Notes: generated from the sequence alone by a model not told the origin. A stretch of DNA of 64,000 nt from Lactobacillus rodentium (GCF_003423665.1 NZ_BFBY01000002.1:154228-218227); one strand, 5' to 3'; counted from the first letter of the stretch, positions 18,919 to 29,467 are shown. Made by a program: numbers and translations.

Positions 18919-18921
18919 AGT

Positions 18922-20271
18922 TTATTCCTTCTTATTTTCTTTTCCAAACTCATTAAAGATTTGATTCATCTCTTCTTCGGTCATAGTTTGGTTAGAGTTT
19001 TGCGCTGCTTGCTTCTTTTGTTTTTGCCAATTATTAGTCTTTTTAACTGGTTTATTTTTGACTTGGTAACGCCGTTGCTGGTATTTTTTTCGTCTATTTT
19101 TTACATATTCAATTGCTTGAACAGCAGTAGTTACACCTTTTTGTAACCAATCATTAGCAATCCGATCAGCTAAATTTGGTGCTAAGACTGAATCATATTC
19201 TAAACAGGTATAAATCAGTACATTAATTAACTGTGGGCTTAAACCATATTGATTCTGTAACCGGTATATTACCTTTTTTTCATTAGCTGTAACATAACCG
19301 CCCTTTTCTTCTTTTAAGTAATAAAGATAATCAATCGTTGAATATTGATTAATTGTTTTTAGAAGTTCATCATCTTGAGCTGACAAATTCTTAATAGTTG
19401 CTAGTGAATCTTTGGCAGGGGTAATTTGCTTGTGAACTGAAGCCTTTGTACGTTTTTTACCATAATTTTCAGCGATTACCGCTGCAATAGCTTGCATATC
19501 AAGCGTAGACTTACCTGCAGAAAAGGTTAACATTGCTTCATTAATGAAATCTTGCTCACTTAAATCATAAAACGAAATTAATTGACTTATTTCACTGCGG
19601 TGTTTGTCAATTTCATTTTTATTAATGTGATAAGCATCAAAAAGAGCAATCAAAAAATCCCAATCTATCTTATGTGCGCTAGCACCCAAATCTACTTGAA
19701 TCTTTTCAGGTTTGCCGACTTTTTCACTAGCCTCTTTCACTGCCGGTGGAGGCTCAATAGCCGTATCTTGTGATAAATGGAAAACATCAAAAAATCCAGC
19801 TGTTACTTCAGCAGCATCTTTTAATCCTGAAAATTGACGAGGAGTAAACTCTTTAACTAATCGTTCAAAACTGACCGTTCCAAGTTTTTCTCTTAATAAA
19901 CTAGAAAGTAAAAAGGTTTTAAAAAATTCTTGAGGACTTGGAACTGGTAATAATTGGAAAATTAACACTTCACCCAAGACTGGATTTTGACCAAGATAGG
20001 TCTTCAAAAGGCCGACGGCTTCTAAATGATGTAAGCTTGAAAAGATACTTTTTAAATCACTATCAGTTTGGTCTTGCAATTGATAAAGCGTCTTATAATC
20101 ACCAGCAAACGGAATTGTGTCAAATTCATTTACTAAGGTAGTATATAAGCCTATTCCTAAGACTCCTACCAAAGGTTGATAAAGTTTCGTTAAGACTTTT
20201 TGATCCTTGGTTGTTAAAACAATCTGATTAGCAACATAAAAAGGTTGTTTAGGATTTGTACTAGCGTACAT
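18922..20271 (-). CDS. dnaB: Replication initiation / membrane attachment protein DnaB (DnaD-like)
   Basis: A 449-residue protein of the Firmicute DnaB primosome family, not the E. coli helicase of the same name. It has an N-terminal winged-helix-like region and C-terminal DnaB_2-type segments, seen as YLKEEKGGYVTANEKKVIYRL and EYVKNRRKKYQQRR, and ends in a charged tail. Such proteins help DnaI load the helicase on DNA. It sits between nrdR and dnaI with 5 bp and 3 bp gaps, so it is clearly in the same transcript. Confidence 0.92.
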   Translation of the reverse strand: MYASTNPKQPFYVANQIVLTTKDQKVLTKLYQPLVGVLGIGLYTTLVNEFDTIPFAGDYKTLYQLQDQTDSDLKSIFSSLHHLEAVGLLKTYLGQNPVLGEVLIFQLLPVPSPQEFFKTFLLSSLLREKLGTVSFERLVKEFTPRQFSGLKDAAEVTAGFFDVFHLSQDTAIEPPPAVKEASEKVGKPEKIQVDLGASAHKIDWDFLIALFDAYHINKNEIDKHRSEISQLISFYDLSEQDFINEAMLTFSAGKSTLDMQAIAAVIAENYGKKRTKASVHKQITPAKDSLATIKNLSAQDDELLKTINQYSTIDYLYYLKEEKGGYVTANEKKVIYRLQNQYGLSPQLINVLIYTCLEYDSVLAPNLADRIANDWLQKGVTTAVQAIEYVKNRRKKYQQRRYQVKNKPVKKTNNWQKQKKQAAQNSNQTMTEEEMNQIFNEFGKENKKE

Positions 20272-20276
20272 TTACT

Positions 20277-20750
20277 TTAATTCCCCTTATCATTGTTATG
20301 CTTTTTGATCATATCTTCCATTGCATCCATAAACCCAGAAACATCTTTAAACTGGCGGTAAATACTGGCAAAGCGGATATAAGCCACATCATCTAAATTA
20401 GCTAACTCTTTCATTACCAATTCACCAATTTCTTTGGATGAAATTTCAGAAACTCCTTGTTTACGAACAGCATTAGCCACATGATCAGCCAAAGTCCCTA
20501 ATTGATAACTTGAAATTGGACGTTTTTGAGCCGCCATCACTACTCCATGTAATATTTTGTCACGGCTAAAGGCTTCGCGTGTTCCATCATTTTTTATTAC
20601 TAGAAGTGGAGCCTGCTCAATTCTTTCAAATGTAGTAAAGCGAAAACCACAGTTTTCACATTCTCGGCGTCGTCTAATCGCTCTATTTTCATCACTCGGT
20701 CGCGAATCAATTACTCGAGAAGAATTTTGATGACAATTAGGACATTCCAT
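20277..20750 (-). CDS. nrdR: Transcriptional repressor NrdR
   Basis: A 157-residue repressor of ribonucleotide reductase genes. It starts with a zinc ribbon (MECPNCHQNSSRVIDSR then CENCGFRF) followed by an ATP-cone domain (VIKNDGTREAFSRDK) that senses ATP/dATP. The ATG at 20750 is preferred over the TTG at 20759 because it follows GAGGAAG and places the zinc ribbon at the N-terminus as in all family members. It overlaps the end of coaE by 14 bp. Confidence 0.96.
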   Translation of the reverse strand: MECPNCHQNSSRVIDSRPSDENRAIRRRRECENCGFRFTTFERIEQAPLLVIKNDGTREAFSRDKILHGVVMAAQKRPISSYQLGTLADHVANAVRKQGVSEISSKEIGELVMKELANLDDVAYIRFASIYRQFKDVSGFMDAMEDMIKKHNNDKGN

Positions 20751-21354
20751 CTTCCTCAACCTTTCTCAATTCATCAAGTAAATTACCTAAATTTCGTTCT
20801 AGTTCATCTATTGTACCAGTATTTTCAATTGCATAATCAGCTTTTTTAACTTTTTGTGTCAAAGGCATTTGACTATGAATACGTTCCAATGCAGCACTAC
20901 TATTCAAATGATCGCGTTGCATCAAGCGTTCTAATTCAAGTTCAGGCGTTGTGTAAATAACTAAAGTTTTATCCACAATTTCTTCCAATCCCGCTTCAAA
21001 AAGCAAAGGGACATCCACCACACAAATCCGATAACCCATTTCATGGTAACGCTGCATTTGAAGCATGGTTTCGTCTCTAATCCCAGGGTGTGTAATTGCA
21101 TTTAAAGCAGCAAGTTGTTCTGCTTCATTAAACACAATCTGTCCTAAGACCTTGCGATTAATTGATAAATCTTGATTAAGAATCCCTTTACCGAAATATT
21201 CAACAATACCTTGATAGTTTCTTTTTCCTGGTTTCATTAATTCATGAGCAATCTTATCGGTATCCACTACCGGTACTCCCTGATTAATAAAATAATTACT
21301 AGCTGCACTTTTTCCAGTTGCAATTCCACCAGTTAATCCTAAATATACTGTCAT
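20737..21354 (-). CDS. coaE: Dephospho-CoA kinase
   Basis: A P-loop kinase of about 205 residues that carries out the last step of CoA synthesis, adding the 3'-phosphate to dephospho-CoA. The P-loop GLTGGIATGKS is at the N-terminus and VVDVPLLFEAGLE is the conserved substrate-lid segment. The ATG at 21354 overlaps the mutM stop (TAATG), which is more convincing than a TTG 27 bp upstream inside mutM. It is translationally coupled to mutM and nrdR. Confidence 0.95.
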   Translation of the reverse strand: MTVYLGLTGGIATGKSAASNYFINQGVPVVDTDKIAHELMKPGKRNYQGIVEYFGKGILNQDLSINRKVLGQIVFNEAEQLAALNAITHPGIRDETMLQMQRYHEMGYRICVVDVPLLFEAGLEEIVDKTLVIYTTPELELERLMQRDHLNSSAALERIHSQMPLTQKVKKADYAIENTGTIDELERNLGNLLDELRKVEEDGMS

Positions 21355-22181
21355 TAATATACCACCTGACAGGTCGGGCAAATAGTTGTCCCCCTGCCAT
21401 TTACCTTAATTTTTTCTAATTTTGTACTACATCTCACACAAGGCTGGCCTGCATGACCATAAACCTTCAGTTCATTTTGATAATTGCCTGAAGTACCTGC
21501 TGCATCAAGGAAGGTATGGACACTTGTCCCTCTTAATTTAATTGCCTTTTGCATGATCTCATTAATATTATCATGTAAAATTTTAACTTGCTCACGCGGG
21601 ATCTTTTGGGCACTACTTAAGGGATGAATCTTACTCAACCATAAGACTTCATCGACATAAATATTTCCCAATCCACAAACAACACTTTGATCAAGCAGGG
21701 TATTTTTAATATTTTTCTTTTTCTTAGCCATTGCCTTCTCAAAATAATTGATACTAAATTCACTAGAATTAGGTTCCGGACCTAGGTGCTTAATTCCTGT
21801 AGTTATTCTTTCAGTACCCGTTTCGACTAAATGCATCCTCCCAAATTTACGAACATCATCATAGCGTAAAGCAGTTCCATCAGTAAATTCGAACTGAACA
21901 TGCTCATGTTTTTGCTTTGGTCGCTCGGGAGTAACTAAACGATATTTTCCTTCCATTCTTAGATGCGAAACTAAGGTTAAATCATCAGATAAGCGAATTA
22001 AGAGGTATTTACCATACCGATCCACAGTAATGATCTTTTTTCCTTTTAATTGTTTAGCTACTTGTTCTGCATCCCCCATAATAATTTTAGGATACCAAAC
22101 AGTAACGTTTTTGATCGTTTTGTCTTTAATTAAAGGTTCTAAAGTTCTTCTTACTGTCTCTACTTCTGGTAACTCAGGCAC
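21354..22181 (-). CDS. mutM: Formamidopyrimidine-DNA glycosylase MutM (Fpg)
   Basis: A 275-residue bifunctional glycosylase/AP lyase that removes 8-oxoguanine and formamidopyrimidines. The catalytic N-terminus PELPEVETVRRTL is intact after Met removal, the conserved Lys lies in YGKYLLIRL, and the C-terminal zinc finger has CVRC and CPTC. It lies directly after polA, the usual repair pairing in Lactobacillales. Confidence 0.97.
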   Translation of the reverse strand: MPELPEVETVRRTLEPLIKDKTIKNVTVWYPKIIMGDAEQVAKQLKGKKIITVDRYGKYLLIRLSDDLTLVSHLRMEGKYRLVTPERPKQKHEHVQFEFTDGTALRYDDVRKFGRMHLVETGTERITTGIKHLGPEPNSSEFSINYFEKAMAKKKKNIKNTLLDQSVVCGLGNIYVDEVLWLSKIHPLSSAQKIPREQVKILHDNINEIMQKAIKLRGTSVHTFLDAAGTSGNYQNELKVYGHAGQPCVRCSTKLEKIKVNGRGTTICPTCQVVY

Positions 22182-22214
22182 TTGAATCTTTCTCCTTATA
22201 AAATTTACTGGCTT

Positions 22215-24878
22215 TTATTTTGCATCATACCAATTATGACCCCAATTTGAATCCGCAATTAGAGGTACATCTAATTTAATGGCTGATTGCATGACCTCAG
22301 GAACGATCTTCTTAATAGTTTCTAATTCATCTTGAGGAACATCAAAAATCAATTCGTCGTGAACTTGTAAGACCATTTTAGTCTTGAGCTTTAGCTCATC
22401 TAATTTCTTTTGCATATTAATCATGGCAATTTTAATAATATCAGCTGCACTACCTTGAATTGGCGAATTAATTGCTGTTCTTTCCGCAAATGATCTGACA
22501 TTAAAGTTCTTGGCATGGATATCAGGTAAGTAACGTCTGCGGTGCATAATTGTTTCGGCATAGCCCTTTTCACGTGCTTCCTTGATCGCCTTATCCATAT
22601 AATCTTTAATCTGTGGATATTGTTCAAAGTAATTTTCAATAAATTCTTTGGCTTGTTTACGACTAATTCCTATATTTTTAGATAGACCATAATCTGAAAT
22701 CCCATAAACAATTCCAAAGTTAACCGCCTTGGCGTGACGACGCATTAATGGCGTTACTTCATCAGGTGAATCTAGATGGAAAATACGCATCGCTGTATGA
22801 GCATGGATATCATAGCCTGATTTAAAGGCTTCTTGCATATTTTCATCACCTGAAACATGAGCTAAAACACGTAATTCCACTTGTGAATAATCACAAGAAA
22901 AAATATAACCATCTGGTGTAGAAGGTACAAAGGCCTTTCTAATTTGCTTACCTTCTTCAGTTTTAGTTGGTATATTTTGTAAGTTTGGATCAACCGAAGA
23001 CAAACGGCCCGTAGCAGTTAAAGTCTGTAAGTAACGAGTATGGATTTTTCCATCTGACATAATCCACTCAGGTAAAGCCTTTATATAGGTTGATTCCAGT
23101 TTATTTAATTGACGATAATCAAGTATTTTAGAAACAATTGGGCTCTTAGTTTTTAAGGCTTCTAAGACTTCAACTGAAGTTGAATAGCCGGTCTTGGTTT
23201 TCTTAATTGGTGGTAAACCGAGCTTTTCAAACAAGATATGACCTAATTGCTTAGTAGAATTAATATTAAACTCTTCACCAGCCTGTTGATAAATTGTGGA
23301 TTCTAATTCTGTTAATTTTTTAGAAATCTCTTGATCCAACTCTTCTAAAGTTGAAGCATTAACCTTAAAACCATTACGTTCCATTTTGGCTAAAACATAT
23401 GCCGTTGGAATTTCAATATTATCATACAAATCATCTTGTTCATGATCTTTTAGTTTTTCTAATAATTCTGGTTTTAATTTTTCAATGACAGCAACTTTAG
23501 CAGCTAGGTGATTATAAAAAATATCTTTTTCAGGAACGGCAGCTTTTTTACCCTTACCATAAACTTCTAAATCACTTTTTACGGAATATTCACCATATAA
23601 ATGAGCAACTTCCCCAAGATCATTGGAATTATTTTCATTATTAACTAAATAAGAGGCTAAAAGCATATCATAATCCAAGCCTTGAGCCTTGATACCAAGA
23701 CGATCCAACCCAACTAAGGTACGTTTGATATCAAAAACGTTTTTCTTAATATTTTTATCTTCCAATAAATCTTTTAAGACTGGCTCAGTTAAAAGTTCAC
23801 TATTTTCACTAGCATAAATTTTGCCATTGGCTTTGATGCAAAAGCCTTCAATTGGTGCAAGATGATAGTTTTCTCCGAGCATTGCCAAGTAAAAGGTGAC
23901 TTCTTGCCCCTTAATATTAGTTAGTTCGTCAATATTTTCTGAATTTAATTCTTCAAAAGTGTAAGTTTCAGTTGCAGATTCTTCGTTTGTTCCATCTGCA
24001 CTCGCATTCATTTTAGCTAAAAAACTTCTAAAATTAAGTCTTTCATATAATTGACGTAAGGCTGCTTGGTCTGGCTCACGCAACTTAGTATCTGCCAAAG
24101 TAATCGTGACTGGTGCATGACGGTCGATAGTTGCTAATTTTTTACCGAGAACAGCCTTGTCTTTATCTCTAATTAAACGTTCTTTACGCTTAGAAGCTTT
24201 AAGCTCATCAATATGTTCATAAAGTCCTTCAACTGAACCATATTTTTGAATTAAATTTGAAGCAGTTTTAGGGCCAATTCCCTCAACACCTGGATAATTA
24301 TCTGAACTATCACCCATCAGAGCTTTCATATCAATAAATTCAGTGGGAGTAACCCCATTAACTTCTTTCATATGTTCAGGTGTATAAGCTTCTAAGTCAT
24401 TAACCCCACGTTTAGTGACCATTACTGTAACTTTATCAGAAGCTAATTGGGTTAAATCTCGATCTCCTGTCACGATCGTGACTTGCATATTATTTTCTTC
24501 ACCTAAAGTGGCAAACGTCCCAATAATATCATCAGCTTCATAATTCTTTAATTCATAACTTTCAATCCCCATATCCTTTAGTAATTCGCGGATAACTGGT
24601 AATTGTTCTGATAATTCGCTTGGTGTTTTTTGACGGCCACCTTTATAATCATCATACATTTCATTTCTAAAAGTGACTTTGCCAGCATCAAAAGCAACCA
24701 AAACGTTGTCTGGTTCAACATCTTTTAATAAGGCATCAAGCATATTTTTAAAGCCAAAAATGGCATTAGTATGAAGACCATCTGGACTTTTAAAATTTTC
24801 AAGTTGGCGAAAGAGTGCATAGAATGCTCTAAAAGAAACTGAATTTCCATCGATTAAAAGTAATTTTTTTTGAGCCAT
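22215..24878 (-). CDS. polA: DNA polymerase I
   Basis: An 887-residue polymerase for Okazaki-fragment processing and repair. The 5'-3' exonuclease domain occupies residues 1-290 (LLIDGNSVSFRAFYAL, GDRDLTQL). The middle domain lacks the Asp-x-Glu of an active proofreading site (it reads VTFYLAML where that motif should be), so 3'-5' exonuclease activity is probably absent, as in Bacillus-type enzymes. The polymerase domain has CDYSQVELR (motif A), the KAVNFGIVYG helix (motif B) and QVHDELIFD (motif C). It is the first gene of a run through mutM, coaE, nrdR, dnaB and dnaI. Confidence 0.97.
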   Translation of the reverse strand: MAQKKLLLIDGNSVSFRAFYALFRQLENFKSPDGLHTNAIFGFKNMLDALLKDVEPDNVLVAFDAGKVTFRNEMYDDYKGGRQKTPSELSEQLPVIRELLKDMGIESYELKNYEADDIIGTFATLGEENNMQVTIVTGDRDLTQLASDKVTVMVTKRGVNDLEAYTPEHMKEVNGVTPTEFIDMKALMGDSSDNYPGVEGIGPKTASNLIQKYGSVEGLYEHIDELKASKRKERLIRDKDKAVLGKKLATIDRHAPVTITLADTKLREPDQAALRQLYERLNFRSFLAKMNASADGTNEESATETYTFEELNSENIDELTNIKGQEVTFYLAMLGENYHLAPIEGFCIKANGKIYASENSELLTEPVLKDLLEDKNIKKNVFDIKRTLVGLDRLGIKAQGLDYDMLLASYLVNNENNSNDLGEVAHLYGEYSVKSDLEVYGKGKKAAVPEKDIFYNHLAAKVAVIEKLKPELLEKLKDHEQDDLYDNIEIPTAYVLAKMERNGFKVNASTLEELDQEISKKLTELESTIYQQAGEEFNINSTKQLGHILFEKLGLPPIKKTKTGYSTSVEVLEALKTKSPIVSKILDYRQLNKLESTYIKALPEWIMSDGKIHTRYLQTLTATGRLSSVDPNLQNIPTKTEEGKQIRKAFVPSTPDGYIFSCDYSQVELRVLAHVSGDENMQEAFKSGYDIHAHTAMRIFHLDSPDEVTPLMRRHAKAVNFGIVYGISDYGLSKNIGISRKQAKEFIENYFEQYPQIKDYMDKAIKEAREKGYAETIMHRRRYLPDIHAKNFNVRSFAERTAINSPIQGSAADIIKIAMINMQKKLDELKLKTKMVLQVHDELIFDVPQDELETIKKIVPEVMQSAIKLDVPLIADSNWGHNWYDAK

Positions 24879-24900
24879 ATCTTTAATTATCTCCTTGAAG

Positions 24901-24947
24901 AAAAAAGCTGTTAGAAGAACTTTTATGAGTCTATTCTAACAGTTTTT
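24901..24947 (-). terminator. Terminator of murC
   Basis: Minus-strand arms AACTGTTAGAA and TTCTAACAG close a long hairpin followed by TTTTTT. It lies between murC and polA, so polA probably starts from a promoter within or just upstream of this element; none is clear. Confidence 0.75.
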
Positions 24948-24961
24948 AAGATCGATTAGTT

Positions 24962-26275
24962 TTATTTTAACTTTGCTTCATAAGCATCCTCATATTTAGG
25001 AATGTCCCCAGCTCCCATAAAGACAACAACAGCATTTTTATGTTTAGTTAAATCGTTAATATTGTCTAAATCAATAACTTCTGAACCAGGAATATTTGCT
25101 GTTAAATCTTCACTGGTGATATCACCATCACTCTCACGTGCTGAAGCATAAATTGGAGTAACATACGCCTTATCTACATCGCTCAAGATTTCTTCAAAAT
25201 CTTTTTGATATTTCTTGGTTCTTGAATAAGTATGTGGTTGGAAAACAACAACTAATTCCTTATCAGGGAATTTTTGACGAGCTGCTTGGATGGTCGCGCG
25301 CATTTCAGTTGGGTGGTGAGCATAATCATCAATTACGGCAATATCACCAAAGTCTTTTTCTGAAAATCTTCTCTTAGCGCCTTTAAAGGTAGGTAGGCCC
25401 TTCTTAATATCTTCCATTGGAATATTTTCAGTATAAGCCAAAGCAATAACAGCGGTCGCATTTAAAATACTGTGATCTCCAAATAAATGAATTTCAAAAC
25501 GTCCTAAATCTTTACCATTGGCAATGACATTAAAAGTTGAACCTTGAGTAGTCTTTTCGATGTTAGTAGCTTGAAAATCATCAGAATCTTTAAATCCATA
25601 AGTATACTTAGGAATATCAATTTTTAATGATTGTAAACGTGGATCATCGCCCCATACAAATAAGGCCTTTTTAGTTTGCTCGGCGGCTGTTTGGAAAGCA
25701 GAAGTGTAATCAGCTTGATCTTTAAAATAATCAGGGTGATCAAAATCAATGTTAGTCATAATTTGGTAATCAGGATGATATGCCAAGAAGTGACGACGAT
25801 ATTCATCAGCTTCATAGGCAAAAAAGCGTGAGCCTTCAACGCCCTTACCGCGACCATCACCAATTAAGTAAGAAGTTGGGGCTACTTCACCTAAGACATG
25901 TGCAAGTAAGCTAGTAGTTGAAGTCTTTCCATGAGTTCCAGAAACTCCAATTGAAGTATGAGCTTGGACAACTTCTTCTACAGTATCGGGATAACTTTGC
26001 CAAGCTACATCTTTTTCAATGCAGGCATTAACTTCAGGATGATCTTGTTTAAAGGCATTACCTTTAACTATTACTTGACCTTCATCCTTGATATTTTCAG
26101 GATCAAAGTTGGTAACTTTAATGCCAGCCTTTTCTAAAGGAACTTGGGTAAAGGTATATTTTTCAATATCAGAACCAGCCACATTGTAACCAAGATCATG
26201 TAAAAGTAAGGCTAAAGAAGCCATTCCTGTACCCTTAATACCAATGAACCAAATTTGCTTATTTTTATCTAACAT
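24962..26275 (-). CDS. murC: UDP-N-acetylmuramate--L-alanine ligase MurC
   Basis: A 437-residue cytoplasmic ligase that adds L-Ala to UDP-MurNAc, the first peptide step of peptidoglycan precursor synthesis. The N-terminal Rossmann segment [12 protein letters not shown] binds UDP-MurNAc; the ATP site is [15 protein letters not shown] near residue 110; and [11 protein letters not shown] near residue 315 is the C-domain signature. It has terminators on both sides and appears to be monocistronic. Confidence 0.97.
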   Translation of the reverse strand: MLDKNKQIWFIGIKGTGMASLALLLHDLGYNVAGSDIEKYTFTQVPLEKAGIKVTNFDPENIKDEGQVIVKGNAFKQDHPEVNACIEKDVAWQSYPDTVEEVVQAHTSIGVSGTHGKTSTTSLLAHVLGEVAPTSYLIGDGRGKGVEGSRFFAYEADEYRRHFLAYHPDYQIMTNIDFDHPDYFKDQADYTSAFQTAAEQTKKALFVWGDDPRLQSLKIDIPKYTYGFKDSDDFQATNIEKTTQGSTFNVIANGKDLGRFEIHLFGDHSILNATAVIALAYTENIPMEDIKKGLPTFKGAKRRFSEKDFGDIAVIDDYAHHPTEMRATIQAARQKFPDKELVVVFQPHTYSRTKKYQKDFEEILSDVDKAYVTPIYASARESDGDITSEDLTANIPGSEVIDLDNINDLTKHKNAVVVFMGAGDIPKYEDAYEAKLK

Positions 26276-26338
26276 TTATTGTTTCTCCAATTAAAGTATT
26301 GTCTAAATTTCTGCTTTTAATTTTAACATTTTTATAGC

Positions 26339-26368
26339 AAAAAAGAGCCTCAATCTGAGACTCTTTTA
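26339..26368 (-). terminator. Terminator of the ytpP-ytpR pair
   Basis: Minus-strand arms AAAAGAGTCTCA and TGAGGCTCTTTT followed by TT, located 8 bp after the ytpR-like stop. Confidence 0.8.
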
Positions 26369-26375
26369 AAAATCA

Positions 26376-27023
26376 TTAATCTAAAGTAATGTCACCACTG
26401 GCAAGTAACTCATCAGTCTTAGTTGGTTCAAATTCGTCACCAACTTGGAAACTATCTGGAACAACCATAATGCCACGTTTTTGTGGTGCATGCGGAAGTC
26501 CTAATTCACGTGCTGAACAGATCATGCCGTATGAATCTACGCCACGTAATTCACCTGGCCAAATTTGTTGACCATTTGGCATCAAAGTACCTGGTAAAGC
26601 CACAACAACTTTTTGGCCTTGAGCAATATTAGGAGCACCACAAACAATTTGATGAGTTTCATCACCCACATTCACAGTAGTTACGTGGAGGTGATCTGAA
26701 TCAGGGTGTGGTTCACAAGTTTCTACATAACCATAAACCAAAGTTGGTTTACCAATTTCTAATTTATCATCAAAACCAGCTTTTTCAATTTGCTTGTTAA
26801 GGCTATCAATTAATTCTTGAGTTGGTGTAACTTGACCATTTGGTAATTTTTCATAATCCAAAAAGTCGCTAACGTTAAAGAAATTAAAACCAATTACCTT
26901 ACCATCTTCATCTTTAACACGGGTAATGTTTTCTTTTTCTTCAAAACTACTACGGCCCTTATCTTGACCTAAAATTACAATTAATGTATCTGGATAACTT
27001 TCTTTATTGGTAGAAATAATCAT
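26376..27023 (-). CDS. ytpR: YtpR-type tRNA-binding domain protein
   Basis: A 215-residue protein with a DUF4479-like N-terminal half and a C-terminal EMAP/tRNA-binding OB fold (residues about 95-200). The OB fold is seen in VYGYVETCEPHPDSDHLHVTTVNVG and QIVCGAPNIAQGQKVV, and resembles the N-terminal domain of PheT and the C-terminus of MetG. The cellular role is not established. It lies 22 bp downstream of the thioredoxin-like gene, an arrangement also known in Bacillus (ytpP-ytpR), so the two are probably co-transcribed. Confidence 0.9.
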   Translation of the reverse strand: MIISTNKESYPDTLIVILGQDKGRSSFEEKENITRVKDEDGKVIGFNFFNVSDFLDYEKLPNGQVTPTQELIDSLNKQIEKAGFDDKLEIGKPTLVYGYVETCEPHPDSDHLHVTTVNVGDETHQIVCGAPNIAQGQKVVVALPGTLMPNGQQIWPGELRGVDSYGMICSARELGLPHAPQKRGIMVVPDSFQVGDEFEPTKTDELLASGDITLD

Positions 27024-27045
27024 TTCTAGTAATTCCTTTCTGCGA

Positions 27046-27366
27046 CTAATTTAGAGAGTTAAGGAAGTTTTCTACTTCTTCTTTAGTCTTTCTATCCTTA
27101 TTTACTAGTCTACCAATTTCTTTGCCATCTTGGTAGACAACAAAGCTAGGAATTCCAAAAATATTTAATTCTTTAGCTACATCAATTGAACCATCACGAT
27201 CAATTTTATAAAATTTATCTTTTGAAAAATCTTTTTCAATTTCTGGTAAAAAAGGATCTAAAAAACGGCAATCTGGGCACCAAGTTGCTGAAAATAGTAA
27301 GACTGTTCTACCATCGGCAGTGATTTCTTTTAATTTCTCATTAGTTAAGTTTTTAATTTCTTCCAT
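27046..27366 (-). CDS. Thioredoxin-like protein (YtpP family)
   Basis: A 106-residue thioredoxin fold with the active site WCPDC near residue 30 and the cis-proline segment IFGIPSFVVY near residue 70. The active site differs from the classic WCGPC, so it may not be a general disulfide reductase. ATG 27366 is chosen over GTG 27375 because the purine-rich AAAGGGTGAAAA then gives normal spacing. It is followed by the tRNA-binding protein gene. Confidence 0.9.
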   Translation of the reverse strand: MEEIKNLTNEKLKEITADGRTVLLFSATWCPDCRFLDPFLPEIEKDFSKDKFYKIDRDGSIDVAKELNIFGIPSFVVYQDGKEIGRLVNKDRKTKEEVENFLNSLN

Positions 27367-27457
27367 CTTTTTCACCCTTTTTCTTACTTTTAATAAGTTT
27401 AAATCTATTTTACTTACCTTAGTGAAAAAAAGCTAGTCTTCTGCATAAAAAATTTAT

Positions 27458-29335
27458 CTAATGAACTGAAGCCCCACTACTTACATCTGGACTAATTTCT
27501 TTGGCAGCAGTTTCAGCGGCAATCCGACCAAAAGTAAAGATATCTGAAAGGGAGTTACCTCCTAAACGGTTACCCGCATGAAGACCACCAGCATTTTCAC
27601 CGGCGCTATAAAGCCCCCTAATTACTTCGCCATTTTGATTTAAAACATGGGCCTGTTTATCAATCACTAAACCACCCATTGTGTGGTGAATTGCAGGTTT
27701 ACGAGGAGTAGCATAAAATGGTGCAACTTCACACTTTAAATCAAAGACATTTTTATGAAATTCTGGGTCTTTACCTTGATCAACGTAAGAATTGTAATCT
27801 TTAATAGTTTGGACCAAAACTTCTGGGTCCACCCCAATTTGTGTGGCTAAATCTTCTAAAGTGTCAGCTCTAAATAAGGTTCCGGCTTCCACTTGAGCAT
27901 CAATTGATTCTTGCGTGGTATTATAAGCCGTTTCCTTAATCTTATCATCAGCAATTAAGTAAAATAGTCCACCATTAGCAATTGCAGCTTTAGCCAAAGT
28001 ATCACGTTCTGCAAACTCATTGACGAACCGCTTACCTTCTTGGTTAACCATAATGTAATTGGCAGGAGGAGTTTGCAGCCCAGTAAATAATTCACTTGTT
28101 TCTGGATCAGATACCGGCATTAGTTGAATAAAGCCCATCCCAAATAAATCAGCACCTGCTTCGAGACCTAATTTAATGCCATCACCAGTAATAGCTGGTG
28201 AATTAGTAGTAGCAATATCATCCGCAATTTTTTGCCAATAAGTATTATATTTTTGGACCATTTTGGTGTTTGCACCAAAGCCACCAGCCGTTAAAATTAC
28301 CGCTTTGGCATGAACAGTAACAGTTGACCCATCTTTTCTGTGGGCAATTACGCCCTTAACTTCACCATTTTCCACAATTAAATGTTCAGCTTGTGTTTCA
28401 GTTAAAAGTTTAGCGCCATGATCTTTAACCCAATCACCTAAAACATGGATATAAGCATAACCCATTGGTTCAACTGGCTTGTGTCCACGACGCCATAAGC
28501 CACCAACCGGTTCGGTTACATCCTCATTATCAAATTTAACGCCCAAATTGCTTAACCATTTAACTGAATCAAGTGCATTAGTCACTAGTTCATGAACCAA
28601 AGGATATTTGCCATGAATTTCATTACCCTTAAGATCGGTTCTTTTTCCACCTAAATAAGTTTGAATTTCATGTAATAAGGTTGAATCGAATAAATTATTA
28701 GCACCAGAAGCTAAATATTCTTTAATTTGTGCCTGTAATTGTTTGAAGTCAGCTTGATATTCTGGATCAATTTTTTCAATTGGAGTGGCTGCTAACTCAG
28801 TTAAAGTTTCTTTTTCACCCGGTAAAGCCTTAAATTTATCTTGCCAAGCCGGCTCGGCCGCATTCATTGGGCCACCTGCACGTGAAGTATTACCGCCGAT
28901 TTGGGGATATTTTTCTAATATTACAACGCTTTGTCCTTCTTCTAAAGAACGGACTGCTGCAGCTAACCCTGCACCACCAGCACCAACGATAACCACATCA
29001 GTTGTTATTTCTTCATCCTGATAGTTAGTAGCCACAGGCTTGGCACGTTTTTTCCATTCACTTGCATCCCCGCCGGCTTCGGTAATTGCTTGCGCTACAC
29101 CATCAATCACCCCATTACTTGAAATAGTAGCACCTGAAACGGTATCTACGTTCAAAGTTTGGTGATCAACAATTTCTTGCGGCAAACGCTTAAAGACTTC
29201 ATCAGCTACTCCTTTAGTTTCACCACGTGAATCAACAGTAATAGCCTTAATCTTATCGTCTCCAATTGTAACTTCCATCGGCATAAAACTTGAGCCATGT
29301 CCCTTGGCCTTAACATTGTATTTACCTGCTTGCAT
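27458..29335 (-). CDS. FMN-bind / FAD-dependent fumarate-reductase-like flavoprotein
   Basis: A 625-residue soluble flavoprotein with no signal peptide. Residues 1-95 form an FMN-bind domain with the flavinylation motif DTVSGAT (Thr70), where ApbE-type transferases attach FMN through a phosphoester bond. From residue 108 an FAD-binding domain starts ([15 protein letters not shown]), with the substrate-region signatures [10 protein letters not shown] and [10 protein letters not shown] and the final FAD contact [10 protein letters not shown]. This layout is that of NADH:fumarate or related 2-enoate reductases. Fumarate to succinate is the likeliest reaction, but urocanate or acrylate-type substrates cannot be excluded. 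It is divergent from a LysR regulator, which probably controls it. No apbE gene is in the window. Confidence 0.9.
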   Translation of the reverse strand: MQAGKYNVKAKGHGSSFMPMEVTIGDDKIKAITVDSRGETKGVADEVFKRLPQEIVDHQTLNVDTVSGATISSNGVIDGVAQAITEAGGDASEWKKRAKPVATNYQDEEITTDVVIVGAGGAGLAAAVRSLEEGQSVVILEKYPQIGGNTSRAGGPMNAAEPAWQDKFKALPGEKETLTELAATPIEKIDPEYQADFKQLQAQIKEYLASGANNLFDSTLLHEIQTYLGGKRTDLKGNEIHGKYPLVHELVTNALDSVKWLSNLGVKFDNEDVTEPVGGLWRRGHKPVEPMGYAYIHVLGDWVKDHGAKLLTETQAEHLIVENGEVKGVIAHRKDGSTVTVHAKAVILTAGGFGANTKMVQKYNTYWQKIADDIATTNSPAITGDGIKLGLEAGADLFGMGFIQLMPVSDPETSELFTGLQTPPANYIMVNQEGKRFVNEFAERDTLAKAAIANGGLFYLIADDKIKETAYNTTQESIDAQVEAGTLFRADTLEDLATQIGVDPEVLVQTIKDYNSYVDQGKDPEFHKNVFDLKCEVAPFYATPRKPAIHHTMGGLVIDKQAHVLNQNGEVIRGLYSAGENAGGLHAGNRLGGNSLSDIFTFGRIAAETAAKEISPDVSSGASVH

Positions 29336-29467
29336 ATTGCGATACCTCCTAATTTAAGCCATGTTTTTCTCTCAATTTATATTTTAAAGACAATCTTGGA
29401 GTAAGTGAAATAGTATTATTACAAGTACGCTATAATAAAATTGTTATTACACTTAAGAGGTGATCAG
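29336..29467. promoter_or_regulatory. Divergent regulatory region between flavoprotein and lysR
   Basis: The 132-bp gap between divergent genes holds a plus-strand TATAAT at 29430-29435 with no good -35, and on the minus strand a TAAAAT before the flavoprotein gene. The segment ATTATTACA followed about 20 bp later by GTTATTACA is a possible regulator half-site pair. LysR proteins commonly bind between divergent genes; the exact site is not shown. Confidence 0.5.

Noticed and set aside
29441..29467. TTG start for the LysR gene
   Set aside because: The ATG at 29468 is preceded by AGAGGTGAT at correct spacing and matches the usual N-terminus of the family.
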